DNA of 64,000 bases from Sphaerisporangium sp040683095. GTDB lineage: Bacteria; Actinomycetota; Actinomycetes; Streptosporangiales; Streptosporangiaceae. Positions 44,919-53,211 of the stretch are shown here, piece by piece. The translations under genes were made by a program, and so were the position numbers. Location of the stretch: positions 93,354 to 157,353 of the forward strand of contig NZ_JBFBCI010000011.1 of assembly GCF_040683095.1 (NCBI RefSeq), in the 5' to 3' direction. The notes under the pieces were generated by a model. That model was given only the letters and a program-made list of their open reading frames with translations. It had not been told where the DNA came from and made no database searches. Position 1 is the stretch's first letter. The number at the start of each line of letters is the position of its first letter.

Positions 44919-45725
44919 TCAGTAGGCGGCCACGACCTCGTAGGAACCGAAGATCCCGAGGCCCTTGTCGTGGTAGCGGGCGAGCGGGGAGGTGGTGGGC
45001 AGGTGCTCGGGGCTGCGCTCCCACTCGCGGTAGGTGGGCACGTCGTCCCACTCGCTCAGCACCGCGTACCGGCGCGGGTCGCGCAGCGAGCGCAGCAACT
45101 CGTTGCCGCGCAGGCCGGTCCTGCCCGCCAGGGTGGTGCTGATCTGGTGGTAGGCACTCTCGATCGAGCCCTTGTCGGACTCGGGCTCGTTGAGGTACAG
45201 CGCGACGCGCACCCGGCCCGGGATGAGGGCGGGGCGGCCGCCCAGGCGCTCGGCGACCACCATCGGGATCATGGAGGTGCAGGCCGAGTCCCGGAAGGGG
45301 TCCAGCCGCATGCGGTTGGCGGCGTGCTCGGGGCTGTGCTCGAAGCGGCGGAACTTCTCCTCGTTCTCCCAGTCGCTGACGATGTAGTAGACGCCGTCCT
45401 CGTCCGGGCTCTTGGCCAGCGACTGGCCGACGTTGGCGGGCTGCCGGGCGATGGTGGCGGCGATCTCGCGCCAGGTCCGTTCGAAGTCGCGCTCCATGCC
45501 CGGGTGGACGCGCATCTTCACCATGACGCGGTACACCGCGCCGTCGTCGCCCCCGCGGCCGCCGCCGGCGCCCTGGCCGGCGGAGCCGTGCTGCGCGGAC
45601 CGGCCCTGCTGGCCCTGCTGTGCGTTGCGCCCGTTGCGCCCGTTGGACGTCTCGCGCGCGCCGGTGTCGCGGGTGGTGGACCGGGCGTGGTCCTTGCGCT
45701 GGTCCTTGGAGTCCTTGGCGTTCAT
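44919..45725 (-). CDS. Two-domain antibiotic biosynthesis monooxygenase (ABM) protein, WhiE ORF I-like
   Basis: A 268-residue protein: residues 1-62 are a charged Gly/Gln/Arg-rich tail; about 63-160 form one ferredoxin-like ABM domain (YRVMVKMRVHPGMERDFERT, YYIVSDWENEEKFRRFEHS); about 165-265 form a second (VRVALYLNEPESDKGSIESA, YAVLSEWDDVPTYREWERS). Tandem ABM proteins in pentangular polyphenol and spore-pigment pathways perform cofactor-free quinone-forming oxidation or aid cyclisation. It is probably the only oxygenase-type enzyme in this cluster. Same operon as the minimal PKS. Confidence 0.8.
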   Translation of the reverse strand: MNAKDSKDQRKDHARSTTRDTGARETSNGRNGRNAQQGQQGRSAQHGSAGQGAGGGRGGDDGAVYRVMVKMRVHPGMERDFERTWREIAATIARQPANVGQSLAKSPDEDGVYYIVSDWENEEKFRRFEHSPEHAANRMRLDPFRDSACTSMIPMVVAERLGGRPALIPGRVRVALYLNEPESDKGSIESAYHQISTTLAGRTGLRGNELLRSLRDPRRYAVLSEWDDVPTYREWERSPEHLPTTSPLARYHDKGLGIFGSYEVVAAY

Positions 45726-45849
45726 GCCTGCTCTCTTCTTTCCGTCGTACTGGCTGGTGAGCCTGATGAGTGTGGAAGGGACGGTGTGCCGGGGAGAGCG
45801 GACCGGACGGCGAGGTGTGGTGTCCGGCGGATGGCGGGCCCGGAAGGGG

Positions 45850-46317
45850 TCACATCCGGGCGGGTGAGGCGGAGGCGGCCTCCTCGACGAGCTGCCGGAT
45901 CCGGTTCATCTGGATCACGGTGTTGTCGTTGAGGCGCTTGGTCATCTGCTTGTCGCTGAGCGGCGCGTCCGGCTTCATCTCGAAGTCCTGGACCCAGCGC
46001 ATGCGCACGGCGTCGGGGACCTCGGTGTACTCCCAGAACAGGTTCATGTACTTGAACCAGCCGGGTTCGACGCGGTGGGCGCGCACGGTGCGGGTGGCCG
46101 GGTCGGGGGTGCGCTCGGAGACCCAGCTCCACTGGTTGCCCTCGGCGTCGGGGTGCATGGTGAGCCGGAAGCGGACGGTGGGCCCGCGCTGCTCCAGGAT
46201 CTCGGTGGCGGCGTACTCGCTGAACAGCGTGGGCCAGGCCTCGACGTCGTTGGTCATGTTCCAGACCAGGTCCATCGGCCCCGCGATGATGATCTCGTTG
46301 TCGGTGTGTCCTGCCAT
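45850..46317 (-). CDS. Aromatase/cyclase (START-like polyketide cyclase, WhiE ORF VI/TcmN type)
   Basis: A 155-residue SRPBCC/START-fold protein with IIIAGPMDLVWNMTNDVEAWPTLFSEY at the N-terminus and DFEMKPDAPLSDKQMTKRLNDNTVIQMNRIR at the C-terminus, the hallmarks of mono-domain aromatase/cyclases that set first-ring (C9-C14 type) folding of long poly-beta-ketones. No ketoreductase is present, fitting a non-reduced polyketide. 13 bases separate it from the ACP gene. Confidence 0.9.
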   Translation of the reverse strand: MAGHTDNEIIIAGPMDLVWNMTNDVEAWPTLFSEYAATEILEQRGPTVRFRLTMHPDAEGNQWSWVSERTPDPATRTVRAHRVEPGWFKYMNLFWEYTEVPDAVRMRWVQDFEMKPDAPLSDKQMTKRLNDNTVIQMNRIRQLVEEAASASPARM

Positions 46318-46330
46318 GGTTCCTCCGATG

Positions 46331-46582
46331 TCAGGCCGCGAGGCGGCGGTTGACGTAGTCGACGGCCGCCTGCGGGGTCTTCATCTCGTCGACGGCGTCG
46401 TCGGGGATGCGGACGCCGAGCTGCTGCTGGATGCGGGCGGCCATCTCCAGCACGGCCAGGGAGTCGTAGCCGAGCTCGGCGAACGACACCTCGCCGATGT
46501 CCCCGGCCAGGTCGAGGGTCTCGGGCACGCCGGCGCAGCCGCCCATGATGCGTCTCATGTCGTCGAGGGTGAACGTGGTCAT
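46331..46582 (-). CDS. Acyl carrier protein of the type II PKS
   Basis: An 83-residue ACP. The phosphopantetheine attachment site is Ser41 in ELGYDSLAVLEMAARIQQQLG; the sequence ends DEMKTPQAAVDYVNRRLAA. Normal length for a dedicated PKS ACP. It follows KS-beta and precedes the aromatase, the canonical minimal-PKS order. Confidence 0.93.
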   Translation of the reverse strand: MTTFTLDDMRRIMGGCAGVPETLDLAGDIGEVSFAELGYDSLAVLEMAARIQQQLGVRIPDDAVDEMKTPQAAVDYVNRRLAA

Positions 46583-46691
46583 GTCGTCCTCCGTTGTCGC
46601 GGATAGGAGCGGATCGGATCGGGGCTGGGCGCCGCCGAAGGTGCCACCAGGGGTGGCGCCGCGGGAGGCGCGGTGAGAGGCCGTGCCGGGT

Positions 46692-47966
46692 TCAGGTGGC
46701 GGTGAGCAGCAGCGCCGCGTTGAACCCGCCGTGGCCCCGGGCCAGGACCAGCGCGTTGCGCACCGGCCCTTCCCTGGCCGTGCTGCGCACCAGGTCCAGC
46801 TCGTAGGCGGGGGAGGCGGCGCGCACCCCCACGGTGGGCGGGATCACCCCGTCGCGGATGGCCAGCAGCGCCGTGGCGACGTCCAGGGACGCGCCGCCCG
46901 CGTACAGGCGGCCGGTCATGGTCTTGGGCGCGGTCACCGGCACCCCGTGCGGGCCGAAGACCGCCGAGATGGCCTGCGCCTCCAGCCGGTCGTGGGCGGG
47001 CACGCCGAGGGCGTCGGCGAAGACGACGTCCACCTCGCCCGGCTCGATGCGGGCCTCCCGCAGGGCCAGGGTGATCGCGCGGCGCAGGTTGGAGCGGGGC
47101 TCCTGCCCGGGGAGCGGGCGAGGGTCGAAGGTGGCGGCGTAGCCGGCGACGGCGCCGTAGGGGCGGGCGCCGCGGGCGCGGGCGGCGTCGGCGTCCTCCA
47201 TGATGAGCATCGCCCCGCCCTCGCCGGGGACGTACCCGCAGGCGTCGTCGTCGAAGGGCAGGTAGGCGCGCTCGGGGTCGTCGCGGGTGCTGAGCAGCCC
47301 GGTGGAGATCTGGGCGACCAGGCCGTAGGGGCACAGGGAGGCGTCGGTACCGCCGGTGACCACCACGCGGGCGTCCTGGCGCAGCAGCCTGCGGCCCTGG
47401 GCGAGCACGTCCAGGCCGCCGGCCTGCTCGGCGCAGATGACGCCGCAGGGGCCGCGCATGCCGTAGCGGATGGAGATCTGCCCGGTGGTGGCGGCGTAGA
47501 ACCAGGCGATGGACTGGTAGACGCCGACGTATCCGGGGCCCTGGGACCACAGCTTCTCGATCTCGCGCTGGCCGAACTCGGTGCCGCCGGAGGAGCCGGC
47601 GGTGACGACGGCCATCTCGTACTCGGGCAGGGCGGCGGGGTCGACCCCGGCGTCGCGCAGCGCCATGTCGGCGGCGGTGAGGCCGAGGTGGCTCCAGTGG
47701 TCGGTCTGGACGGCCAGGCGGCTGGGCACGTGATCGGTGGCGTCGAACTCCGACACCTCCCCGGCGACGCGCACCGGGTAGCGGTCGGAGTCGAAGCGGG
47801 TGATGCGGCCGAGGCCGCTTTTGCCGTCGAGCGTGGCGGCCCAGTAGGCCGGGGTGCCCAGGCCGTTGGGCGCGGCGACGCCGATGCCGGTCACCACCGG
47901 GCGGTCGTCGTGACGTGCGGGTGTGCGGGAGCGTGCGCGGGAGTGTGCGCGTGCGGGTTCGGTCAT
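46692..47966 (-). CDS. Ketosynthase chain-length factor (KS-beta)
   Basis: A 424-residue KAS II-fold protein in which the catalytic Cys is replaced by Gln181 (CGVICAEQAGGLDVLAQG), the defining feature of KS-beta/CLF. Other blocks are VVTGIGVAAPNGLGTPAYW, YVPGEGGAMLIMEDA and TMTGRLYAGGASLDVATALL. It decarboxylates malonyl-ACP and sets chain length as a heterodimer with KS-alpha. Its ATG overlaps the KS-alpha stop (ATGA), so they are translationally coupled for 1:1 synthesis. The N-terminal 20 residues are Arg/Ser-rich and not conserved. Confidence 0.93.
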   Translation of the reverse strand: MTEPARAHSRARSRTPARHDDRPVVTGIGVAAPNGLGTPAYWAATLDGKSGLGRITRFDSDRYPVRVAGEVSEFDATDHVPSRLAVQTDHWSHLGLTAADMALRDAGVDPAALPEYEMAVVTAGSSGGTEFGQREIEKLWSQGPGYVGVYQSIAWFYAATTGQISIRYGMRGPCGVICAEQAGGLDVLAQGRRLLRQDARVVVTGGTDASLCPYGLVAQISTGLLSTRDDPERAYLPFDDDACGYVPGEGGAMLIMEDADAARARGARPYGAVAGYAATFDPRPLPGQEPRSNLRRAITLALREARIEPGEVDVVFADALGVPAHDRLEAQAISAVFGPHGVPVTAPKTMTGRLYAGGASLDVATALLAIRDGVIPPTVGVRAASPAYELDLVRSTAREGPVRNALVLARGHGGFNAALLLTAT

Positions 47967-49435
47967 TCACGGCCGCCTTCCTGGCCGGGTCTGTCGCCGC
48001 GGGCGAGCAGCATCGCCGTCTGGAAGCCGCCGAACCCGCTGCCGACGCTGAGCACGACGTCGACCCGCGTGTCGCGGGCCGTGAGCGGGACGTAGTCCAG
48101 GTCGCATTCGGGGTCGGCGGTGTGCAGGTTGGCGGTGGGCGGGACGACGTTGTGGGTGATGGCGAGCGCGCAGGCGGCGACCTCGATGGATCCGATGGCG
48201 CCGAGCGAGTGCCCGATCATGGACTTGATGGAGCTGACGGGGACCCGGTAGGCGTGCTCGCCGAGGGCCGCCTTGAAGGCGGCGGTCTCGTGGCGGTCGT
48301 TCTGGCGGGTTCCCGAGCCGTGGGCGTTGACGTAGTCGACCTGGCCGGGGCGCAGCCGGGCCTGGTGCAGGGCGGTGCGGATCGCCTCGGCCATCTCACG
48401 GCCGTCGGGCTTGAGGCCGGTCATGTGGTAGGCGTTGCTGCGGCTGGCGAAGCCGACGATCTCGGCGTACACCCGTGCCCCGCGGGCCAGGGCGGCGTCG
48501 CGCTCCTCAAGGACCATCATGGCCGAGCCCTCGCCGAGGACGAAGCCGTTGCGGTCCAGGTCGAAGGGGCGTGAGGCGGTGCCGGGGATGTCGTTGCTGG
48601 GCGAGGTGGCCTTGATGGCGTCGAAGCAGGCGACGGTTATCGGCGAGATCGGCGCGTCGGAGGCCCCGGCCAGGACGGCGTCGGCGCCGCCCTCGCGGAC
48701 GAGCTGGTAGCCGTGGCCGACCGAGTCCAGGCCTGCGGTGCAGCCGGTGGAGATGAGCGCGACCGGGCCCTCGGCGGCGCCGGCCCAGGCGACCTCGGTG
48801 GCGATGGTGCTCGGGATCATGTACCCGTAGAGCTGGGGCACCCCGTAGGCGGGGTCGACGAGCCACTGGCGGCCGCCGTCGCTGAGCACGACGTACTCCT
48901 GTTCCAGGCCCATGGTGCAGCCGACGGCGCTGCCGACGGTGACGCCGAGCCGTTCGGGCGGCACGTCGCGGGGTGTCAGGCCGCTGTCGGCCAGGGCCTG
49001 GCGGGCGCTGACCACGCCGAGTTGCGCGGCGCGGTCCATGCGGCGGACCTCCTGCGGGGACAGCCCGTGCGCGGCCGGGTCGAAGTCGCACTCGGCGGCG
49101 ATGCGGGAGCGGAACCCGGTGGCGTCGAACAGGGTGATCGCCCGCGTGGCGGTGCGCCCGGCGGTGAGCAGGTCCCAGAACGGCCCGGTGCCGATGCCGC
49201 CGGGCGCGGCGACGCCGATCCCGGTGATGACCACGCGGCGGCCGGCGCGGGCGTGGCGTGAGCGCCGCGCGCCGGGGCGGGCACGGGTGCGGCGCCGGGC
49301 GCCCGGACGGGGCTCCGCGGCGCCGGCCGTGCCCGCCCGGCCCCCTGCGGTAACCGTGCTCACTGCGCCCGCCGTGCGGCCGGTGGCCCCCGCGAGCGCG
49401 GTGCCCGGCGCGCCGGCGGCGTCCGCGGCGTTCAC
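47963..49435 (-). CDS. Beta-ketoacyl synthase alpha (KS-alpha) of a type II PKS
   Basis: A 490-residue condensing enzyme with the active-site Cys232 (ALISTGCTAGLDSVGHGYQL), the catalytic His in NAHGSGTRQNDRHET and the second His in KSMIGHSLGAIGS. The KS fold begins at RRVVITGIGVAAPGG near residue 66, so there is an unusual N-terminal extension of about 63 residues rich in Ala, Gly, Arg and Pro. GTG at 49435 overlaps the cupin stop (GTGA); a later GTG (VSTVTAGG) would shorten the extension. Sequence and gene order place it with whiE/curamycin/pentangular synthases. Confidence 0.92.
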   Translation of the reverse strand: MNAADAAGAPGTALAGATGRTAGAVSTVTAGGRAGTAGAAEPRPGARRRTRARPGARRSRHARAGRRVVITGIGVAAPGGIGTGPFWDLLTAGRTATRAITLFDATGFRSRIAAECDFDPAAHGLSPQEVRRMDRAAQLGVVSARQALADSGLTPRDVPPERLGVTVGSAVGCTMGLEQEYVVLSDGGRQWLVDPAYGVPQLYGYMIPSTIATEVAWAGAAEGPVALISTGCTAGLDSVGHGYQLVREGGADAVLAGASDAPISPITVACFDAIKATSPSNDIPGTASRPFDLDRNGFVLGEGSAMMVLEERDAALARGARVYAEIVGFASRSNAYHMTGLKPDGREMAEAIRTALHQARLRPGQVDYVNAHGSGTRQNDRHETAAFKAALGEHAYRVPVSSIKSMIGHSLGAIGSIEVAACALAITHNVVPPTANLHTADPECDLDYVPLTARDTRVDVVLSVGSGFGGFQTAMLLARGDRPGQEGGRE

Positions 49436-49902
49436 CGCGGGCTCCCTGCCACGGCCTCTCCGGCGCCGCCGGGCCGGCCCGCGTGCCCGACCTCGGGCTC
49501 CTTGCCGGTGTGCGGGTTGGGCTCGGTGTCCACGTGCCCGAGCTCGGGCCGCGGCGCGAGAGGGCTGAGGTGGAAGACCATGCACACCTCGTCGTGGCCG
49601 TGGTTCTCCACCCGGTGCCGGACGTTGCGCGGCACCATCAGCGCCTCGCCGGGGGACAGGTCGATCTCCTGGCTGCCGTCGACGCGCACCCGCACCGTCC
49701 CGCGCACCACGTACATGAACTCCTCGGAGTACGGGTGGTAGTGCTCGATGAAGTGCTCGCCGGGCTTGAGGTAGGCGGCGCCCATGAAGCCGGAGGCGGC
49801 GCCGACGGTCTTGGGGCTGAGCATGACCCGGATGTCGCCGCCGCGGCGGCGGTTGGGCTCGACGTCCCCGGCGGTGATCTTGTTGAGGCGGATCTCAGTC
49901 AC
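49432..49902 (-). CDS. Cupin-domain polyketide cyclase/tailoring protein (WhiE ORF II-like)
   Basis: A 156-residue protein with one cupin barrel. Motif 1 is EHFIEHYHPYSEEFMYVVRG, with metal-binding His/His/Glu, and motif 2 is PRNVRHRVENHGHDEVCM. Cupins immediately before KS-alpha are typical of whiE, curamycin and pentangular clusters, where they help late-ring cyclisation. The GTG start at 49902 overlaps the upstream cyclase by eight bases and the stop overlaps KS-alpha by four. The C-terminal 30 residues are low complexity. Confidence 0.88.
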   Translation of the reverse strand: MTEIRLNKITAGDVEPNRRRGGDIRVMLSPKTVGAASGFMGAAYLKPGEHFIEHYHPYSEEFMYVVRGTVRVRVDGSQEIDLSPGEALMVPRNVRHRVENHGHDEVCMVFHLSPLAPRPELGHVDTEPNPHTGKEPEVGHAGRPGGAGEAVAGSPR

Positions 49903-50224
49903 GGCCGTCGGCCTCCCAGGTGTAGAACGGCTCGGCCATGGCGTCCTTGGGCTCGCGCCAGTTCGGGTCGTAGGGGCGGATGTGCTCGCCGAGCCGCTGG
50001 TTGATCTCGCCGTACAGGGGGTGGCTGCGCGCCTTGTACAGGTTCGGCGTGATGTCCTGGTCGGCCTCGACGAGGTGGAAGTAGAGGTCGTGGAAGCGGA
50101 AGAGCGTGCGCCGCGACACCCCGATGATGTGGGGCAGGTCGCTCGCGTCAGAGTCCGCGAAGATCTTGGCGACGGCCTCCGTCTCGGAGGGCTCCATCCG
50201 TGCCACGATTAGCGTCCGATGCAC
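49895..50224 (-). CDS. TcmI-family polyketide cyclase
   Basis: A 109-residue ferredoxin-like cyclase (VHRTLIVARMEPSETEAVAK, SRRTLFRFHDLYFHLVEAD, LGEHIRPYDPNWREPKDAMA, EPFYTWEA) of the TcmI/WhiE ORF VII type that closes later rings of the polyketide. GTG at 50224 follows AAAGGAG. It is the first gene of the minus-strand PKS operon, so the operon promoter should lie in 50225-50543. Confidence 0.9.
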   Translation of the reverse strand: MHRTLIVARMEPSETEAVAKIFADSDASDLPHIIGVSRRTLFRFHDLYFHLVEADQDITPNLYKARSHPLYGEINQRLGEHIRPYDPNWREPKDAMAEPFYTWEADGRD

Positions 50225-50543
50225 CAGACGTCTCCTTTCGTCCTTAGACGGCAATGCTGTCCGGGACATCTGGAGTGCCGCTGATGCAGGGCTAGTGCCG
50301 GCCTGGCACCACCGCGCCGAGCGGTTGGTAAAGCCGTTTCGCCGCCGGGGCGCTTCGGTGTCCCGGCGGGTGATCCGTGTCAGGTACCGCCGGACGGGCG
50401 GGAACGGGGCCCTTGCGGACTCGAAGCCTGTGGAGACCGGGTAAGACCACTTCAGTGGCGCGGGTCGGTGAAGCAGGAAGCCGCAGAGGTGCCGCGCGGG
50501 TGCGGTACGGGCTGAATCTTCGGCATTCATGCCGAAGAGCACG
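50225..50543 (-). promoter_or_regulatory. Upstream region of the PKS operon
   Basis: A 319-base gap between the SARP gene and the first cyclase gene. It holds a hairpin at the SARP 3' end (50518-50537) and, on the minus strand, a repeated CGGCACT heptamer 20 bases apart (near 50270-50300) that could be part of a SARP-type binding site; the spacing differs from the usual 11 or 22 bases, so this is weak. No convincing -35/-10 pair was found. Confidence 0.35.
50518..50537 (-). terminator. Hairpin after the SARP gene
   Basis: CTTCGGCAT and ATGCCGAAG form a perfect 9-bp inverted repeat with a 2-base centre, seven bases after the SARP stop. It may terminate SARP transcription or serve as an operator for the downstream PKS operon. 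Confidence 0.45.
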
Positions 50544-52631
50544 TCAAGGGCCGAGGACGCGCGCCGGGCCGCCGTTGACGCACCCGGCGGGCCGCGCGAG
50601 CACCGGCAGGGAGACCTCCCCGCCGCCGTCCCCCTCCCGCCCGCCGCGCGCCTCCGCCGGGCCCTGGCCTGGAGCCTGCCCCGGTACCACCGGCGCACCG
50701 GCCGCCACCTGCCCCGCCTCGCCCTGCCGGGTGTCCCCGGCGTGCTCGCCGAAGGTGTCCAGCTCCCGCTCCAGGCACTCGCGCGCGTACAGCCGGACCA
50801 GCTCGTGGATGCCGTAGCGCACCTCGCCCGGCGGGCCGGGCCTGGCCGACAGCAGGTGACAGCCGGCCAGGCGCGCCAGCAGCCGTTCGGCGTGGTCGTC
50901 CTCGCAGCCCAGCAGCGCGCTGGTCTGCCGGGTGGTGATGTGGGGGGTCTGCAGCAGGCCGAGCAGCCGGAACAGGCTGCGCTCGGGGTCGCCGAGCCGT
51001 TCGTAGGTGCCGCGGAAGGCGGTGCGCACGTCCAGGTCGGCCACGCACAGGTCGGCCAGGCGGCTGCGCGGGTCCTCCAGCCGGTCGGCGAAGGTGCCCA
51101 GCGTGAGCCCCTGCCCGGCGGCCAGCCGCGACCCGGCGCAGCGCAGCGCCAGCGGCAGCCGCCCGCACAGGCGGACGATCCGCTCGGCCGCGTGACGCTC
51201 GGCGCTGGTGCGGGCCGGGCCGGCGATGCGGCCCAGCAGCTCCAGCCCCTCCTCCTGGGTGAGCGGGTCCACCTCCACCATGCAGGCGCCGGCGAAGCCG
51301 TGCAGCGAGAAGCGGCTGGTGACGATCACCGCGCATCCGGCCGACCCGGGCAGCAGCGGCTGGATCTGCGCGGCGCCGCTCGCGTCGTCCAGCACGATGA
51401 GCACCTGCCGGTCGCTGCACCAGGTGCGGAACAGCTTGCTGCGCTCGTCGCGGTCGGCCGGGACGTCGCCGGGCGCCACGCCCGCGGCGCGCAGGAACCC
51501 GGCCAGCACCTCGCCGGGGTCGGCCGGGGCCGAGCCGCCGCCCAGGCCCGCGAACAGCTGGCCCGAGGGGAACGCGGCCCGGGCGCGGTGCGCGGCGTGC
51601 ACGGCAAGGGCCGTCTGGCCGACGCCGGGCATGCCGCTGAGGCACAGCACCCGGACGGCCGTGCCGGGCTCGCCGCTCGCCCCGCCGCCGGCCAGCACCG
51701 CGGCGATCCGGTCGGTCACCTGGGCTCGCCCGACGAAGTCGGCGATGTCGGGCGGGAGCTGGGCGGGCCTGACCTCCACCGCCCTGGCCGCCGGAGCGGC
51801 GAACAGCACGGGGGAGGGGGACGGCGCCGGGGAGGCGGTCTCGGGCAGCGGGTCGGCCAGCTCGGGATGGTCCAGGCCCGGCTGCTCCAGCCCCGGGTCG
51901 GCCGACAGCAGCCGCTGCTGCAGGCGGCACAGCGCGGGGGAGGGCTCCAGGCCGAGCTGGCCGATGAGCACCTGGCGCAGGGTCTGGAACACCTCCAGCG
52001 CCTCACCGCGCCGCCCCACCTGGTACAGGGCGGTCATCAGCTTGGCGTAGAAGTCCTCGTTCAGCGGGTAGGTCGCGATCAGCTCCTTCAGCTCGCTGAT
52101 CAGCTCACGGTGGCGGCCCAGGCGCAGGTCGGCGGCCAGGCGCAGCTGCAGGGCGCGCAGCCTGCCCTCCTCCAGCCGGGTGATCTGCGCCGACAGCAGT
52201 TCCCCTGCCGCCAGGTTGGCCAGCGCCGGTCCGCGCCACAGCGCCAGGGCCTGCGTCAGTTTGTCGGTGGCGTGCTGCGGGTCGCCGCGCTCCAGGCCGT
52301 TCCACCCCTCGGCGACCAGACGGTCGAAGCGGAACACGTCGATGGTCTCGGGCGTGGTGGCCAGCAGGTAGCCGTAGGGCTGGGTGACCACCGAGGCGGG
52401 ACCGCCGGTGCCGAGCATCTTGCGCAGCTTGTAGACGTAGGTGTGCAGCGTGGGCAGCGCGGTGGCCGGCGGCCGCTCGCCCCACAGCTCGTCGATCAGC
52501 TCGCGGGTGGACACGATCTGGTTGTGCCGCAGGACGAGCATCGCCAGCACCGCGCGCACCTTGGCGGCGCTCGGAGTCAGATCCGCGCCCTCGTCGACGA
52601 CCTGAAGCGAACCCAGCACCCGGAATTCCAT
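50544..52631 (-). CDS. SARP-type pathway regulator with NB-ARC domain (AfsR-like)
   Basis: A 695-residue regulator. The OmpR-like DNA-binding domain (about 1-95) has LTPSAAKVRAVLAMLVLRHN and LPTLHTYVYKLRKML. The bacterial transcriptional activator domain (about 100-245) has DVFRFDRLVAEGWNGLERGD and YQVGRRGEALEVFQTLRQVL. An STAND/NB-ARC ATPase (about 285-600) follows, with Walker B QVLIVLDDA, and a winged-helix segment. Walker A reads GMPGVGQTALAV, so the invariant Lys is Gln339. The C-terminus ends in a low-complexity tail without TPRs. It lies head-to-tail with the PKS operon and divergent from the carboxylase genes and is the likely cluster activator. Confidence 0.88.
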   Translation of the reverse strand: MEFRVLGSLQVVDEGADLTPSAAKVRAVLAMLVLRHNQIVSTRELIDELWGERPPATALPTLHTYVYKLRKMLGTGGPASVVTQPYGYLLATTPETIDVFRFDRLVAEGWNGLERGDPQHATDKLTQALALWRGPALANLAAGELLSAQITRLEEGRLRALQLRLAADLRLGRHRELISELKELIATYPLNEDFYAKLMTALYQVGRRGEALEVFQTLRQVLIGQLGLEPSPALCRLQQRLLSADPGLEQPGLDHPELADPLPETASPAPSPSPVLFAAPAARAVEVRPAQLPPDIADFVGRAQVTDRIAAVLAGGGASGEPGTAVRVLCLSGMPGVGQTALAVHAAHRARAAFPSGQLFAGLGGGSAPADPGEVLAGFLRAAGVAPGDVPADRDERSKLFRTWCSDRQVLIVLDDASGAAQIQPLLPGSAGCAVIVTSRFSLHGFAGACMVEVDPLTQEEGLELLGRIAGPARTSAERHAAERIVRLCGRLPLALRCAGSRLAAGQGLTLGTFADRLEDPRSRLADLCVADLDVRTAFRGTYERLGDPERSLFRLLGLLQTPHITTRQTSALLGCEDDHAERLLARLAGCHLLSARPGPPGEVRYGIHELVRLYARECLERELDTFGEHAGDTRQGEAGQVAAGAPVVPGQAPGQGPAEARGGREGDGGGEVSLPVLARPAGCVNGGPARVLGP

Positions 52632-53211
52632 GTGATCTCCGCCTGATGATCGTCGAAGTCGTGCGAGCCCCGACCGGTGCGCGGCGCCGGTGCACGCCCG
52701 GCGCTGGTGGACCTCTCGAATTTAGATGAACTCGCTTATCGGAACTTCCGGAGAGATGGCTCATGAGGACAAAATCTGCGAAAAAGTCCTGGTCTGGTAC
52801 TATATTCTTTACCCCGCGCTTATTTCCCGAATAGTGAAGTAGCGGATCTTCGTACGGATTCGCCGTCGCATCACTGCCCGTTTTGATGTGAAATAGCGCA
52901 TAATTTCGGCATAAAGGCCGTCGGGTTGGGGGAGACCCCGCCGCGCCCCTGCCGTCCCGACCCACCGCCAGGCCCCGTTCCCGCACGGTCCCCGCCCCGT
53001 CTTCGCACGGTCTTCCCGCGGTTCCCGGCCCGGTGCGGGGTCCGGTCCAGGGCGCCTCCATCGCCCCGCGAGCACCCGACCAGCGCCCAGAGGGAGGGTG
53101 TGCGGACAAGGAGATACGCCACCACGCCGCCGGCCCGCGTACCTCCGGCAGTGACGGGAGGAATGCCATGCGACCACACGCCCGACCCGCGGCCCGCGCG
53201 GAGCGCCCCGC
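52632..53211. promoter_or_regulatory. AT-rich divergent control region between SARP and the carboxylase operon
   Basis: A 580-base gap without a gene. The stretch 52690-52920 is strikingly richer in A+T than the rest of the window (for example ACTATATTCTTTACC near 52798) and is the natural place for promoters in both directions. CGGAT occurs twice 12 bases apart near 52845. No single promoter could be fixed with confidence. Confidence 0.45.

Noticed and set aside
50529..52646. Long plus-strand open frame (about 700 codons) opposite the SARP gene
   Set aside because: It is the antisense shadow of a high-GC gene: composition is Gln/Arg/Gly/His-rich without domains, and the minus-strand SARP is unambiguous.
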